A DNA stretch of 64,000 nt from Podocnemis expansa (lineage: Eukaryota > Chordata > Testudines > Podocnemididae), in the NCBI GenBank assembly GCA_007922195.1, contig ML681963.1, forward strand, positions 59,096,008-59,160,007, read 5' to 3'. Position 1 is the stretch's first letter. Every line of letters starts with the position of its first letter. The position numbers were made by a program, and so were the translations under genes. Shown piece by piece: positions 10,400-22,485 of this stretch. A model generated the notes under the pieces. It was not told the origin of the DNA and did not search any database. It saw only the letters and a list, made by a program, of their open reading frames with translations.

Positions 10400-12960
10400 C
10401 TGACTGTTGGTCCTGCTGTCTATAATGGAGGTCTGTCTTGAGGCTGGAACTGGTACCTTGAATTATACGGTAGGTAGCAGTACAGTCTGTGGCATGTGAT
10501 CGGAGTGTAAATCCCAAAAGTCTTTAGTGTGGCTCTGGAATCTTTAGAACCATGCATGATTTTGTTCATCTTCTCAGAAAATAATTTTTTCTTTTAATAG
10601 GGCAGGTCTTCAATGGTCACCTCTAACTGTTCGGGGAGGTCTGCTGAGTGTAACCAGGAGCACCAGCACAGCACAACTCCCTTCGCAATGGTACATGAAG
10701 CTGTGTCAGCACCATCAAGTGCTGCCTGCAGTGCTGTCCTATAAATTAATTGTCCCTCTTTGATAACTGCATGGAATTGTTGTTTTCTTTCATCCAGAAT
10801 ACAATCAATAAGGTCCACTAACTTCAGTAATTGTTAGGTCACAATTAGCAAATAGTGCTGGATAATTCATGATTCTTAATTGAAGCATGGCTGAGGCATA
10901 AACTTTTTTGCCTAGCAGATCCATCTTCTCGTTCTCCTTGTCATGTAGCATTGATCTGTTAAATTGCTCCTTATGATGTTGATTGGCAATGCACAACCAA
11001 GGAGTTAGGTGGCACATGTTTAAACATATGTTCTGAATCTTTTTGAGGGATACACTATTTTTTGCAGCTTTTTGAAGTGGGTGGTATTGTGGCTGGGGTC
11101 TACCAGATATGAGCAGGGGTTAAAGTAAAGGGGAACGCACCAGAATGGCGTTCCAGGGCCCCCTATTTTTTGGCTGACGGTGTTCCAGCCCTTAAAAATA
11201 GAGGAACATACTGGAACACTGCGTTCTGGGGCCCTGCTAAAAATAGCACTAGCAGCCGGAATGCAGCATTCTGGGGGTCCACCTTAAACCCTCCTCCACC
11301 TTAAACCCAGCCAGCAGAGAGGTGTGGCAGGCTGGGAGTTTGTAATCTCCCCCCTGCCGGGCGGAGCAGCTTGTAGCCAGTCAGCCAGCCTGCAAACAGC
11401 CGAGGTAGGGGCTGAGGGGGGGGACTGCTGGGAGTTTTGTGTCTGTGTTTGGGGGTAGGTATTGGAGCAGGGGGTGGGTTCTGGGGAGGGGTATCTGGGG
11501 GCCCACCCGTGTCAGGGGGGGCCCACCCATGCTGGAGGGTTCCAGGGCCCACAAAAATTATTCTTTAACCCCTGGATACAAGTTGTGGGATCCATGAGTA
11601 CATAATTTGTAGGTAAGCCTATTCTGGTAGATGATTTGGTCTGAAGGATCTTGAGCAGTTTGTGGTGGTTTTCAGGTACATCTTGCATCAGTATCTCCAG
11701 TAAGTCTCCTACTCTGAGAAAGAGGTCTTGAAACTGCTTAAAGTCATCCACTATAGTTGGTAGACAAAGCACAATGGTTTCATCTGGGGACAAGGAAGAA
11801 TTTTGAGGCAGGGACATTAGTCCTGGTTCATCTAGTTCTTATTCTGACTGCTGCTGGTTCAGTATTGCTGGAGGTAATGATTTAGGGAAGGCCTATGTTC
11901 TTGAGATGTAGATGGCCTCGAGGCAGGTGCAGAGTAGTGGGACCAGGCATCCCACCTCGACCAGTGATGTTGATATGCAGCAGGAGCAGCATATCAAGGA
12001 GGAGAATACCAGGGATATGGTGGTACAGTAGGGGGCAGTTGTGCCCTACGTCCTCGTGGCTGTGGAGATGAAAAAGTAGGTCTGGAGTCATCATCCTCAT
12101 CATCATCACTGGAAAATGGTAATGGAGATAAAGTGCCAGCCTGAGACAGTGGAGCTGGGGAAGCGGCAGCACTGAGCACTGTGGAAGTTGAGGGATTGTC
12201 TGTTTGTTCATCCTTTGCAGTATTATGGTGTTTACGCTTCTCTGTGTGTTTTCTTGGTGCCATTTGGTCTGTAAGCTGGGTTGATGCAAAAGTTGTTTTT
12301 GAGTGAATGGAACAGTGTGGTACCGTTTGTTGGTCGGGCGGTGCCAAGGTCTATATTGGTGTCAAAGATGAGGCTGTCGGCATGGAGCCAGTAGGTGCTG
12401 TAGGGTAGTCAGGCAGCATCAATGTCAGTATTGGTGCTGGTCTTGGCGTTGGTGCTACAGTCATTGTTGTAGGCACCAAGGAAACAGAGAGAACCATTAA
12501 AGCAATGGTTGAAGGTTGTTTAAGTGCTACCAGCACTGACTGTTTTTGAAGTTTAGGCTTCCCCCTGTGGTCTGAAGTGGAAGCAGATAATTTTAGGGAT
12601 TTTTGTCATTGGGGTAGCTGAGGAACCATGAGCCTCTATGGTATGTGTCTTATGAGGAGTTGATGGTGAATCTGTCATCTTCAAGCCCGAATAAGGAGTA
12701 AGATGTCTTTCCTGGGTATGAATCTTCTGAAGGATGGACTCCAACTGGCCGGGGTCCAATGCTGGGCACAGAGAATGCTTCATCATTCAGAGTTTCAGAT
12801 GGAGGCCCCTCTCTCACGTGGCTTTCAGGCTTAGGTTTTGGCAACAAATGCATTTCTGTGAGATATGTCCTTCATCTAAGCAAGCACTTTATGCAGACTG
12901 CATGTCTGTCTTATGGCAGAATGGTGTTGTGGCAGCTCTCACAGCACTTGAAACTCAGTG
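10400..12960 (-). pseudogene. DIRS gag-like region, broken
   Basis: Minus-strand fragments lie at about 12.9-12.55, 12.35-11.99, 11.82-11.58 and 11.05-10.4 kb. The first part is low-complexity, rich in Ser, Thr, Pro, Gln and His, with an acidic run (DDDEDDD) near 12.1 kb. The conserved-looking part (11.02-10.59 kb) includes YASAMLQLRIMNYPALFA, then LIYRTALQAALDGADTA and LEVTIEDLPY, followed by a stretch ending KDSRATLKTFGIYTP. This matches the pattern I associate with vertebrate DIRS gag. A hAT-like element (11114-11574) splits it and there are several stops. Gag would package the element RNA; this copy cannot produce an intact protein. Confidence 0.7.
11114..11574. mobile_element. hAT-like element (CAGGGGTTAAAG family), copy 1
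   Basis: The ends CAGGGGTTAAAGTA and TTCTTTAACCCCTG are inverted. The flanking 8-mers GATATGAG (11106-11113) and GATACAAG (11575-11582) match at 6 of 8 positions. The interior is GC-rich with GGGGCCC-containing motifs. It interrupts DIRS gag. Confidence 0.75.
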
Positions 12961-13139
12961 ACCCAGGCATTTTATGATGGGGAAGAACAGGAAAAAAAAT
13001 TTTCATGGAACTGGGAAGAATAACAACTGGGAAAAGGGTTAGGAGGAGAAAAAACTGGGAACGCAGGGTCTAAAAGGGAAGAGTTTTGATGAGCTTAGGA
13101 GGTCAAGCTCTGTCCATAAGCGCAGATGGTTGAAAAGAA

Positions 13140-13310
13140 ACTGAGAAGGGTCAGGTTGAGGGCACCAAAAGCAGCACAAGATAGCCTCTAGGCATGCACA
13201 CAATCCAACTAGTACTACTAGAAGGTTCTCCAAACCATGTCATGTGGATGCTCCAGCACCCAAGATGGAGCACCCATGGAGACAACTACTTCAAAGGAAA
13301 ACAAAATGAA
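13140..13310 (-). repeat. DIRS right inverted terminal repeat
   Basis: The reverse complement of about 13211-13290 aligns with 535-617 of the left ITR. Its outer edge (about 13290-13310, rich in AAAGGAAAACAAAA) matches the second half of the ICR. As the element reads on the minus strand, this is its 5' end. Confidence 0.75.
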
Positions 13311-13472
13311 AATTACTGAAAGGAGACAGGTGAAGACTGTGCTGTAAAGCAAAGGTGCTTCGCTATGTATTTTCTGCATATGACTTTAATGACTGGAATT
13401 TAACTTGCCTATAATTGTGAACAAAAGTACCATAACTCAGCAGGCTTTAAAATAATAAAAAAAAAATGCATT

Positions 13473-14250
13473 TGTAACCCACTAGGGTGGACTTGAATGC
13501 ATTCACTTGCCCCTCTCCAGTGCATGCCTAACAGACAATCCCCTGCATAAAGCAGCTGGAGAGCCAAGATCCAGTCTGTTCAGGACTCACAGCGAGGACT
13601 GCTCAGGGCTCCCACCCCACAACAAACTATTGCTCAAAATAAATATAACAATGAACTTTATTAACTAACTAAATAAACCTTATCCTAAGAAACTGTAATA
13701 AATTTAAACAAAACAGTAAGAAACCCAAGAGCCCCAATTGTTCCGGTGGAACCACCCTTATCTCAATTGCAATCTTTTAAGTCCTTGAGGCTTAAAAGCA
13801 AAACAGAAGCCATCCTCATCTCCTCTGCCTGCAGGAATCTTCAGACGAATGCCATGCAGTTCCTTCTTCCTCCTGTGTAGCCAGTGCCACACAATCAGGT
13901 TACTGGCCATCCTGCTCTCAGTTCTATTGCAGACAACTCCCCTGCAAAACTGTCCAAAGCAGGGAGAAAACATCTGCAGTCCACTCTCACCCAGCTCCTT
14001 TCACTCAGTCCCTGAGCAGGTGAACTCTGCAGCTCTCTCTGTTTGCTCCTCTCCAGGCTGCTCCTCTCAGGCTTCTCCCTGGGCATGTAACTCCAGCATA
14101 ACAATAAAACTTGTGGAGCATGCTCAATGTGCCACCACACCCTTTTACCAGAAGGTTCTGGTTTCTGGGCTGCAAAATCTGCCCAGCAACATAACCCAGC
14201 CATAAGGGATCCCTGAAAGAGATTGCACCTTTTTAGGCATATGGGTTACA
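13473..14250 (-). mobile_element. Solo LTR, TSD CATT
   Basis: The termini TGTAACCCAC and GGGTTACA fit the TG...CA rule. CATT at 13469-13472 and 14251-14254 is a 4-bp TSD. On the minus strand an AATAAAG signal (near 13656) precedes a GC-richer R/U5-like part, so I read the LTR as minus. There is no internal retroviral sequence, so this is probably a recombined endogenous-retrovirus remnant. Confidence 0.65.
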
Positions 14251-14254
14251 CATT

Positions 14255-14845
14255 ATTTATGGCTTTCAAAATAACTAAGCAAAACAAGCAAACTTTTCCA
14301 TTGCAAAAGCAGCATCAATGCCTATATGATTAATAAAGTTTTGCAATCATTTACCTGGGCTGCATGTGTGGTGATACTTCTGGTATCAACCCGGCTTCTC
14401 TGGAGTAATTTTTTACAAAATTTTAGATAAGGTATTAAAGCAGCCTACTTTAAGCTAACAAAAACTTCGTGCATTCAACTGAAAATATGAAAATGGAATG
14501 GACAGTGGCCAACTATAGCACTCAAAACTTAGGTACCACAACCTTCACAAAAGTGATGACAGTTTAGTTTGTTCTAAATGCTCTGAATAGTCCCTCAAAT
14601 AATAAGCCAGGGGTATCATGCCTCAGATTCTGGACTACAATGGCATAGTTTAGAAACTCTACCACATGGAATGTTATTTCTGGTGAAATGCATGCTGAAA
14701 GGAAATTCTAGTTATTCCTAGTGTTGATGCAGTTTCTGATTATTAACAGAAACTTTTTAAAAACATTTAATACATCCTCAGAAACAAACACTAGACAGTT
14801 ATGAAACTTTAGCTTTTGTCTCTTCAAGGAACAACACAGTAAACC
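14255..14845. other. Unannotated AT-rich DNA
   Basis: I see no coding region or recognisable repeat. Confidence 0.5.
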
Positions 14846-15250
14846 ACAGAATCATAGAAATGTATGGTTGAAAGGGATCTGAAGAGGTTGTTTTTTCCAT
14901 CCCACCACCCTGAGGAAGGACCAAGTACACCTAGACCGTCCCTGACATGTCTCTCTCTAACCAGTTCTTAGAGATTTCCATAGATAGGGATTCTACAATA
15001 TCCCTTGGTAATCCATTCAAGTACTTTAACTATCCTTAAAGTTAGAAATGTTTCCTGGTAGCTAAGTGGAATCTTCCTTGCTACAGATTTAAATCAATTA
15101 CTTCTTGTCCTACCTTCAGAAGACATGGAGAACAATTAATCACTATCATCTTTAGATAGCCCTTAACATAGCTGAAGACTTACCAGGTCCCCCTCTCAGA
15201 TGTGTTTTCTCAAGACTAAATGCTTTTAGCATGAAGGAAGGAATTTCCCC
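14846..15250 (-). mobile_element. CR1 LINE 3' end fragment
   Basis: The segment starts with ACAGAATCATAGAA, the reverse complement of the CR1 3' end motif. The minus strand follows the usual CR1 3' region, matching in pattern the 3' ends at 21.6, 38.4, 50.4 and 63.2 kb. Only the 3' end is retained, as is typical of CR1. Confidence 0.7.
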
Positions 15251-17022
15251 TGGACTATGTCTTCTAACTGAGACTCCCAAGAAATGCAGCACTAACCAGT
15301 CAAATAAACCATGGCTTAGGGCCTCATATTATAAGGATTTCTAAACACGTCAGAGACAACAAAGAAGATTTATCATAATTGAAACTGATGATGTAAATAA
15401 GGCTTTTTGCAAGATGTATGTTTTATTTAGTTGTTTTTGTTGCATCTTTGCCTTTGTATATATGCAAAAATCACTGTTTACCATTTATTTTCTCATTAAC
15501 CTTTCTGTTATAATGTAATACTTTTTTTTCCTCTTCATTTTTTATGGTACGGGGCCTCTAAATCTTAACATAGCTTAGGGCCTCAGCATGTCTTAATTGG
15601 CCCTTGCACTGACTCTGTCCCCTCAGTATACAGGATTCATTCAGCTAAAGTCAATCTTGTGTTATGAGATTATTTTATTTTATTTCAGCCCCTTAGAAGC
15701 ACATCCTTCTATCTGCGATCAGAGACAAGGCAGTAAGAAGTCATTTTGTACTACTGATCATTAAGCCAAAAGGATTTATTGCTAAGTTAAGGCATATGGG
15801 CTAAAGGAAATAAACACCTGGCAACCTTTAGGAATAATTTGCAGTAATGACATAAAGTTGTTTCACCTTCATTAAAAGTGGAAAATATAGTTTAGTAGAA
15901 GTCAAAAGTTTATTTGCTTAAAATGTAGTACAATACTCTGTTTATCAGAACAACTGTTTTTATCTGCAAATGTACTAACCTTATTAGTATTAATAGTCTG
16001 CATACAGCAACGTGTGCTTGGAAATTTGCAATGTGTACATGGCAAAAGAGAAGTAACGTGTAATTGTTTTGCACATAAATCTTCACAACATAAGCCGATG
16101 ACCAATTATTTATAAATACTTACGTTTGAATGATTGTTTGAGTCAAACTGGACTGAAATCAGACTGCCATCAGCTGCTTGCAGGCTTTCATTCAATAAGG
16201 AGTATTTCTAGTATATCTATTTTTGTTATGTGCTATTCATAATAATAAAGGCAACTTTATTAATAAAGGCAATTAACCATGACTACTCCTGTCTCATTAT
16301 TTTATTGTTACTAGCTAAGACCAAACCACTAATAATCAAATTTTAAATCTGTATAATTCTTAAATATGTAGAGATATAGATATAAAAAGGTAACAGCACT
16401 TTCCTGTTTATGTTATTTTATTTGTTTAGTGACCTTTAGTTACAAGTCACATAAATACAACCTTGTAATGAAATAGGAGACTCTTCTGATAAGGTTTCCT
16501 GGTGTCAGCAAGTGAGAAAACATTTCAGCTATCAGGATGCAGAAGTAACAAATCATGGGGGATAGGAGCTGAGCTTTTTGAAATCTTCATTAAGTTGAAG
16601 TTTTTGATGTAAGCACTTGAAGGCTTTGATACAATGGTGAAAAGTGTAGGAAACAGTTGTATGTAAATAGACTTATCACCGGACACTACATCTGCCATAA
16701 CATAATGTGTACCCGTTCCTGATCTCAACTTGGTAGAATTTAACTAGAGGATTTCCTTAACAGGAAGCAGAAAGATTTTGTCTTAATACTTCCAACACTC
16801 CACAAATTATGGACACTAAAGCTATCTTTATGAAATAAAAGGAAAGAAAATTCAGCTGTGAAACTGGTCACAGCATAAAGTGAGATACTAGGGTATTTTT
16901 CCCCTGTCTAACAGTCAGTAGTATGTATTAGCATCTAAATTATTTTAGAGAAATATAATGAGACTAACCAGCAGGCTGTTAATGATGAAACAGATTATCT
17001 CTGGAAAAATTTCAGAACATAG
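15251..17022. other. Unannotated AT-rich DNA
   Basis: I see no gene. Two related words, GCTTAGGGCCTCA near 15316 and 15575, hint at the ends of a decayed repeat. The rest (15.6-17.0 kb) is low-GC DNA without recognisable structure. Confidence 0.45.
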
Positions 17023-17030
17023 TTCTAGCA

Positions 17031-18242
17031 CAGAGGTATCAAACATGCAGCCCATGAACTTCTTGCATCCAGCCCTTGACTGCGCTCCACATGACAATAC
17101 TCTCTTCCTAACACAGGGAGAGAGAGAAAGGTCTCATGGTATCATGGAGTGCAGTCTCACATCACAGCGCTCTGTGATGCCATAATAGTGTCAGGTTTTG
17201 TGACATCATAGAGCACCAGTATACAAGACTGTTGGGGGTTAAAGTAAGGGGAAACACACCAGAACGCAGTTCCGGGGCCCCCTATCTTTAGGCAGGCAGC
17301 ATTCTGGGCCCCCTAAAAGTAAAGGAACACACCAGAACACAGAGTTCCGGGGCCCCTGAAATAGCTACAGCAGCCGGAACGCAGCGTTCCGGTGCATTCC
17401 ATTTTAAGCCCTATTCTAACTTAAGCCCAGCCAGTGGGGAACTGTGGCAGGCTGGAAGTTTGTAAACTTCCCCACTTCAGGGCAGAGCAGCTTGTGGCCA
17501 GAAGCAGCTTCCAGCTGGTCAGCCAGTGTGCAAACAGCTGAGATAAGGCCACGGCTGGGCCCGGGGGAGCCCTGTGGTGGGGCTGGGGGAAAGGGGGTGC
17601 TGGCTGCTGGGATGGGGGAGGCACAGAGCTGCTGGGGGACACAGAATGCTGCTGGGGGTTGTGTGGGACAGGGTGTGTATGTGTGTGTGTATGTACCTAG
17701 GTTTGTGTTTGTGTAGCTCGAGGGGGTGTGCTTGTGGGGGGGGGGATGTGTAGCTGAGGGTGTGTACCTGGGTGAGCATGTAGCTGGAGGGTTGGTGGAG
17801 TGGAGCAATAACTGATGCATGTGGTACACAGATGTGATCGCAAATGCCTACCTGGGCTGGGGGGCAGTAGCTGGGGTTGGAGGCAGGTATTTGTGGGCCC
17901 GGACCTGCGTGAGGGGGACCTGCAAATTTAGGAGGGTTCTGGGGCCCCACAAATTATACTTTAACCCCTGATTAGCTGGAATGTGTGAGGGGGGCCCTCC
18001 CTGGCATGAGGAGGGCCTGCCAATTTAGGAGGGGTCTGGACCCCCCCCCATTATACTTTAACCCCTGGAGACTGTGCTCCATGAATCCACACTCGCTCCC
18101 TAACAAAGAGAGAGTGTGTGGTATCATGAAACGTGCTCCACAAAGCCATGAGAGTGCCCTAAAATTTCGATTTATGGAATGTACAGCCCACTTAAAGTAA
18201 ATTTAAGACAAATCTGACCCATAAGGGAGTTTGACAGTCCTG
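17031..18242. mobile_element. hAT-like element (CAGAGGTATCAAAC ends), hosting another hAT
   Basis: The left end CAGAGGTATCAAAC and the right end GAGTTTGACAGTCCTG are imperfect inverted repeats. The flanks TTCTAGCA and TTTAGCCA agree only with a 1-bp shift. Without the nested element at 17233-18067 the host is about 380 bp. It contains duplicated GTGCTCCA/CTCCCTAACA motifs on both sides of the insertion. Confidence 0.6.
17233..18067. mobile_element. hAT-like element (CAGGGGTTAAAG family), copy 2
   Basis: The ends TGGGGGTTAAAGTAAGG and ATACTTTAACCCCTG are inverted. The flanking 8-mers AAGACTGT (17225-17232) and GAGACTGT (18068-18075) match at 7 of 8. The last ~100 bp is a tandem duplication of the 3' end: two copies each of the GAGGGG..CCTGC..ATTTAGGAGG segment and the ACTTTAACCCCTG terminus. 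Confidence 0.8.
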
Positions 18243-18839
18243 TTTAGCCAGTTTACTTAATCTAAACACTTCCTCCTCCCTTACTGTCATCATCTCCTAA
18301 CTCAATATTGATTATACAGACTCAAAGATACTACCGTATAAAATTCAGAAGTTTATGAAAAAAGTTCCTAGCCAAGAAATCTCTCGAGAATCAAGGTCAA
18401 GATCATACAGAATTGAGATAAATTAGGTGTTCCTTGAATCATAGGACTTCTCAATGGCTGGGTTTAGAGGAAGCATTCCCAGCATTTAAGTTTGGCACTG
18501 CTCCAACCATTCAATGTTGTCAAGCATCAAGTTAATTATAATTCAGTGTTAAAAAAACCCATCACCAATGTAATGTTACAGCTGAAACTATAAACACAGA
18601 AGTCACAAAATTCAACATATGATCCTATTTGCATTGTGCATATTAGTATTTTGAATGTATGTATAAGTTGTTAAAAATTTGGGCCTTAATACATATTGTA
18701 CACACACACAGAAATGTTAAAAGAACATTAAGGTTGCAAAGTCAAGCACTCAAAAGTTAGCAAATGCCAGAATTATTTTCGAGACACCACTGCCTTCCTG
18801 AGAAAACTACAATCCATTGATGATCTTTAGAAAATATGA
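18243..18839. other. Unannotated AT-rich DNA
   Basis: I see no coding region or recognisable repeat between the hAT and the CR1. Confidence 0.5.
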
Positions 18840-19432
18840 TCCTGACCACTATGGCTGTAGAAGTTCTTTACACCAGAATCTCACACAAAGACAAATTACA
18901 AGCCATCAGGAACATGATGTCATAGCACATTTAGTGGCTAAACTTTGTGAATTTGGACTCACCCATAAGCACTTCAGATTTGAAGATGATATAAGTGATA
19001 GTCAGCATGGATCTGTCAAGAACAAATTGAATCAAATCATCCTGATAGTTTTCTATGATGTGGTAACAAGCCTTGTGGATAGAGGGGTGGTGGTAGATGT
19101 AGTGTATCTAGACTTTAGTAAGGCTTTTGATATAGTCTTGCATCACCTTCTCATTAACAAACTTGGGAAGTACAGCCTGGATAGAGCTACTATAAGATGG
19201 ATGAAAAATTGGTTGGATAACAGCTCCCAGAGAGTAGTTATCAACAGTTCACAGTTATCCTGGAAGGGTATAATGAGCAGGGTACCACAGGGATCAGTTC
19301 TGTGTCTGGTTCTGTTCCATATTTTTATCAATGATTTAGATGATGGCATAGAGAGTACACTTATAAAGTTCCAGTGATACCAAGCTGGTGGCGGGGGGGC
19401 AGGTACTTTGGAGAATAGGATCATATATCAAA

Positions 19433-19820
19433 GGCTATGTCTACATTGCCAATTTAGTTTGAATTAAGGAGGCTTAATTCAAACTAAATTGGTGCCAGTC
19501 TACATCAGCCTTTCCTTAGTTCAAAACTAACAAATTCCTTAGTTCAAACTAAGTAATGCTTAGTTTGAACTAGCAAGTACCAGTGCTTAGTTTGAACTAA
19601 GTGCGATGGAGACTCAAACTAACCCTTAGTTCTAACTTAGGAAGTTTGGACTAAGGGTAGTTACTTCAAACTGATAATGTGGACTACTTAGAACTAACAT
19701 TAGTTTGAACTAGTCCACGCTGTTAGTTTAGGCTTATGAACTCGAGGTTAGTTCGAACTAAACTTGAACTTATTAGTCCAAACTAACAAGTTCGAACTAG
19801 TTTTTGCTAGTATAGAAAGC
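19433..19820. mobile_element. TCTACA-type MITE with TTAGTTTGAACTAA words, TSD AAA
   Basis: The left end GGCTATGTCTACATTGCC is imperfectly inverted at the right end (GCTAGTATAGAAAGC), with AAA at 19430-19432 and 19821-19823. The interior is built from variants of the word TTAGTTCAAACTAAG and its complement, unlike the AAGTCGACTT word of the 6687-7076 copy, yet the length is nearly the same (388 versus 390 bp). Confidence 0.75.
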
Positions 19821-20426
19821 AAAATGATGGGGAATAAGTGGTGAAATGATCTGAGGTAAACTGAATGAAATTCAATAAAGACAAGTATAAAATGCTCCAG
19901 TTAGGAAATAACAATCAATTCTACATGTACAAAATGGGCAATGACAGCCTGCGAAGGAATACTGCATAAAGGGATCTGGATGTCACAGTGGACCACAAAC
20001 TAAGTATAAGTTGATAGCGTAACGCTTGCAAAAAAGCAAACGCCATTCTGGGATGTAATAACAGGAGTATTTTAAGTAATACACGAGAAGTATTTCTTCT
20101 ACTCTACTCTACCCTGTTTAGGCTTCAATCAGAGTATAGTGTCCAGTTCTGAACACCTCATTTCAGGAAAGATGTGGACAAATTGAAGGAAATCCAGAGA
20201 AAAGCAACACAAATGATTACAGGTCTGGACCACTTGACTTATTAGGGAAGATTGAAAAAGCTGGGTTTGTTAGCCTACCAAAGAGGAAAGAAAGAGGACA
20301 TGATAACAGCTTTCAAGTATCTAAGAGGTTGTCATGAGGAGGGAGAAAAACTGTTCTCCTTAACTGCTGATTATAGGATAAGAAGCAAGGGGCTTCAATT
20401 ACATCAAGGGAGGTAGAGGCTGGACA

Positions 20427-21419
20427 CAGGGGTTCAAGAAAGGCTCAACACCCCAGGATACCATTCCAGGGCCTACTATTTTTAGGGGCTCAGTGTTCTG
20501 GGGCCCCTAAAAATAGAAAATGGAGCCAGAACACTACGTTCTGGGGCCCTCCATTTAAAAATAGCAGGCCCCTGAACTCAGCATTCTGGCTCCATTTTCT
20601 ATTATTAGGGACCACAATGCTGAGCCCCTAAAAATAGCAGGCCCAGGAACAGTGTTCCACTGTATCCCAGGAAGCAGGGGAGCTGCCCTGGCCCAGGATG
20701 AGGCTCCAGCCTGAGTCTGCTCTCACTGAGCATGCTCAGAGCCTCTGAGTATGCTCAGTGAAAGCAGGATCAGGCCAGAGCCTCAGCCTGGGCCAGGGAT
20801 GCTCCAGAGACATGGTAGCCAGGTAAGGGGGCCCTGGTGGGGGGGCCTGGGCAGTATTCTCCCTGGGAATTGGGGGGCTGTAGGGAAAGGTTTTAGGGGT
20901 GTGGGGGGGTGCTCACTAATTTGATATACCATTATTATTGGCTGAAAACTGGGGGGGGGGGTGTTGGGAAATTCAGAGGGGTGAAAGGGATGCTCACTAA
21001 TTTGGTATAACACTGTTACTAGCTGACAACTGGAGGGGTGTTGAGAAATTCAGGGGGTGCAAAGGGGTGTTAGCAAAATCTCTGGTTTGGGGACAGGTGA
21101 GCCTGTCTGGCGGGGAACGGGCGCAGGGGAGGAGGTCCGCCTGGGGCAGTGGGAGAAGACTGCGTGGCACTGCGGGGGGCTGGGGAACCAGCAGTGGGGG
21201 GATGGTCAGAGGCAGTAGCTGAAGAGCAGTAGCGGGGGTGGTGGCTAGGCATGTGGGGAGTAGTAGCTGGGGCAGAGGGGCAGCAGCTGAGGTGGGGGCA
21301 GCCATTTGAGGCACTTGGGGGACAGTAGCTGGGGTGTGTGAGGGGGACCCCAGCCAGCACGAGGGGGGCTGCCAATTTAGGAGGGTTCTGGGGCCCACCA
21401 AATTATACCTTAATCCCTG
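20427..21419. mobile_element. hAT-like element (CAGGGGTTAAAG family), copy 3, perfect TSD
   Basis: The left end CAGGGGTTCAAGAA and the right end TTAATCCCTG lie between perfect direct repeats GCTGGACA (20419-20426 and 21420-21427). The TSD sits in the CR1 3' region, and excision restores the CR1 reading (AGGCTGGACATCAGG). The interior has short inverted GGGGCCC blocks and a hairpin at 20727-20762. Confidence 0.9.
20727..20762. repeat. Inverted repeat CACTGAG.ATGCTCAGA
   Basis: CACTGAGCATGCTCAGA and TCTGAGTATGCTCAGTG are inverted arms with a very short spacer, lying inside the hAT-like element. Confidence 0.75.
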
Positions 21420-21679
21420 GCTGGACATCAGGAAAAAATTTCTAACTTTCAAGGCGATTAACCACTGGAATAGTTGCCTAGGTAAGTTGGAGTCTCCATC
21501 ACTGGAAGATAAGAGCACATTAGACACACACTTGTCAGGGATAGTTTAAGACAGTACTTGGTCCTGCCATGAGTGCAGGGAGGTGGACTGGATGACCTCT
21601 TATGAACCCCTCCAGTTTCTTCAATCCCTTCCATGATTCTATGATCCCTCATTCTCTCAAGCCTTGTGAGTTAGGCTAC

Positions 21680-22485
21680 TTCCCCCTTACAGGCAGTCCT
21701 CCAACCTTAAACTGATACTCACCAGCAACTACATACCATACAACAGGAACACTAAGCCAGGTACTTATCCCAGCAACAAACTCCATTACTAACTCTTCCC
21801 TCATATCTGCTCAAGTGACACCATCATAGTACCTAACCAAATCAGCTACTTTATCAGAGGCTCATTCACCAGCACATCCACTAATACGATATGTGCCAAC
21901 AATGCCCTCTGATCAAATGGGTCAAAGTGGCCTGTCTCTACACAGGAGAATAAATGGATGCAAATCATACACAAAGAATGGTAACATTCAAAAACAATAG
22001 ATGGACACTGCAATCCACCTGGACATTCCATAACCAACATGCTAGTTACAGTACTTCAGCAAAAGAAAAACAACTTCAAAAACAGATTCTAGCATGAAAC
22101 CACAGAAATGAAATTCAGATGCAAACCAGACGTCTTCATACTAGGTCTGAACAGGGATTTGGAATGGCTAACATTACAAATAGCAATTTCCTCTCTATTA
22201 ATATTCTCACCTTCTCAGCCATTGCTGTTACAGGGCCCTCTTCCTCACTGTGTGAATCAAAACAGGGTTGTTTGCTGAAATAGGCTAGCAAACTATCCCT
22301 CTGAAACAGTTTAAATTGACTTTGTGACCCACCCATCTTTGTATGTACATACACACATAACATACTAGAGATTCCATTTCATGCATCTGGTAAAGCGAGG
22401 TTGTGTTCACAAAAGCTTATGCAACAAATAATTCTATTAGTCTTTAAAAATGCTTCAGGACTCCCTGTTTGTCTTCCAGAATTAA
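21680..22485 (+). pseudogene. Penelope-like 3' end with GIY-YIG remnant and tail
   Basis: The plus strand has degenerate frames with QMGQSGLSLHRRINGCKS and KNGNIQK, resembling GQTGLSLRKRINGHK in the copy at 25.5 kb. This is the GIY-YIG endonuclease region that follows the Penelope RT. About 200 bp further on comes the tail (22380-22480): CATCTGGTAAAG, then CACAAAAGCTTATGC and TATTAGTCTTT, ending CTCCCTGTTTGTCTT. The hammerhead-like core is degenerate here. There are many frameshifts, so this is an old copy. Confidence 0.6.

Larger units (their letters stand above)
493..13310 (-). mobile_element. DIRS-like tyrosine-recombinase retrotransposon, decayed, with nested insertions
   Basis: Read on the minus strand, the order is right ITR (about 13.3-13.14 kb), gag-like region, reverse transcriptase with a YLD motif, RNase H-like segment, tyrosine recombinase, ICR (about 0.78-0.87 kb) and left ITR (about 0.49-0.65 kb). 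DIRS elements are known to replicate through a circular intermediate and to carry ITRs plus an ICR complementary to the termini; that geometry is visible here. The coding parts are broken by stops and frameshifts. Later insertions occupy about 6.7 kb (991-1852, 2113-4243, 4636-6020, 6687-7076, 8225-9711, 11114-11574), leaving about 6.1 kb of original element. The exact ends are uncertain by 10-20 bp. The assignment rests on protein patterns recalled from the family and was not tested by a search. Confidence 0.85.
18840..21655 (+). pseudogene. CR1 LINE reverse transcriptase and 3' end, split by a MITE and a hAT
   Basis: This is a 5'-truncated CR1. The RT reads DVVYLDFSKAFDIV (motif A), then IRWMKNWLDNSSQRVVIN, VPQGSVLCLVLFHIFINDL, and a damaged FADD segment (frameshifted near 19370). 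The MITE at 19433-19820 interrupts it. The RT C-terminus continues to about 20415 (KDKYKMLQLG, LLYSTLF, FKYLRGCHEEGEKLFSL), where the hAT at 20427-21419 interrupts, and the 3' end follows to TGATTCTATGA near 21645. RT would copy the CR1 RNA by target-primed reverse transcription; this copy is inactive. Confidence 0.85.
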
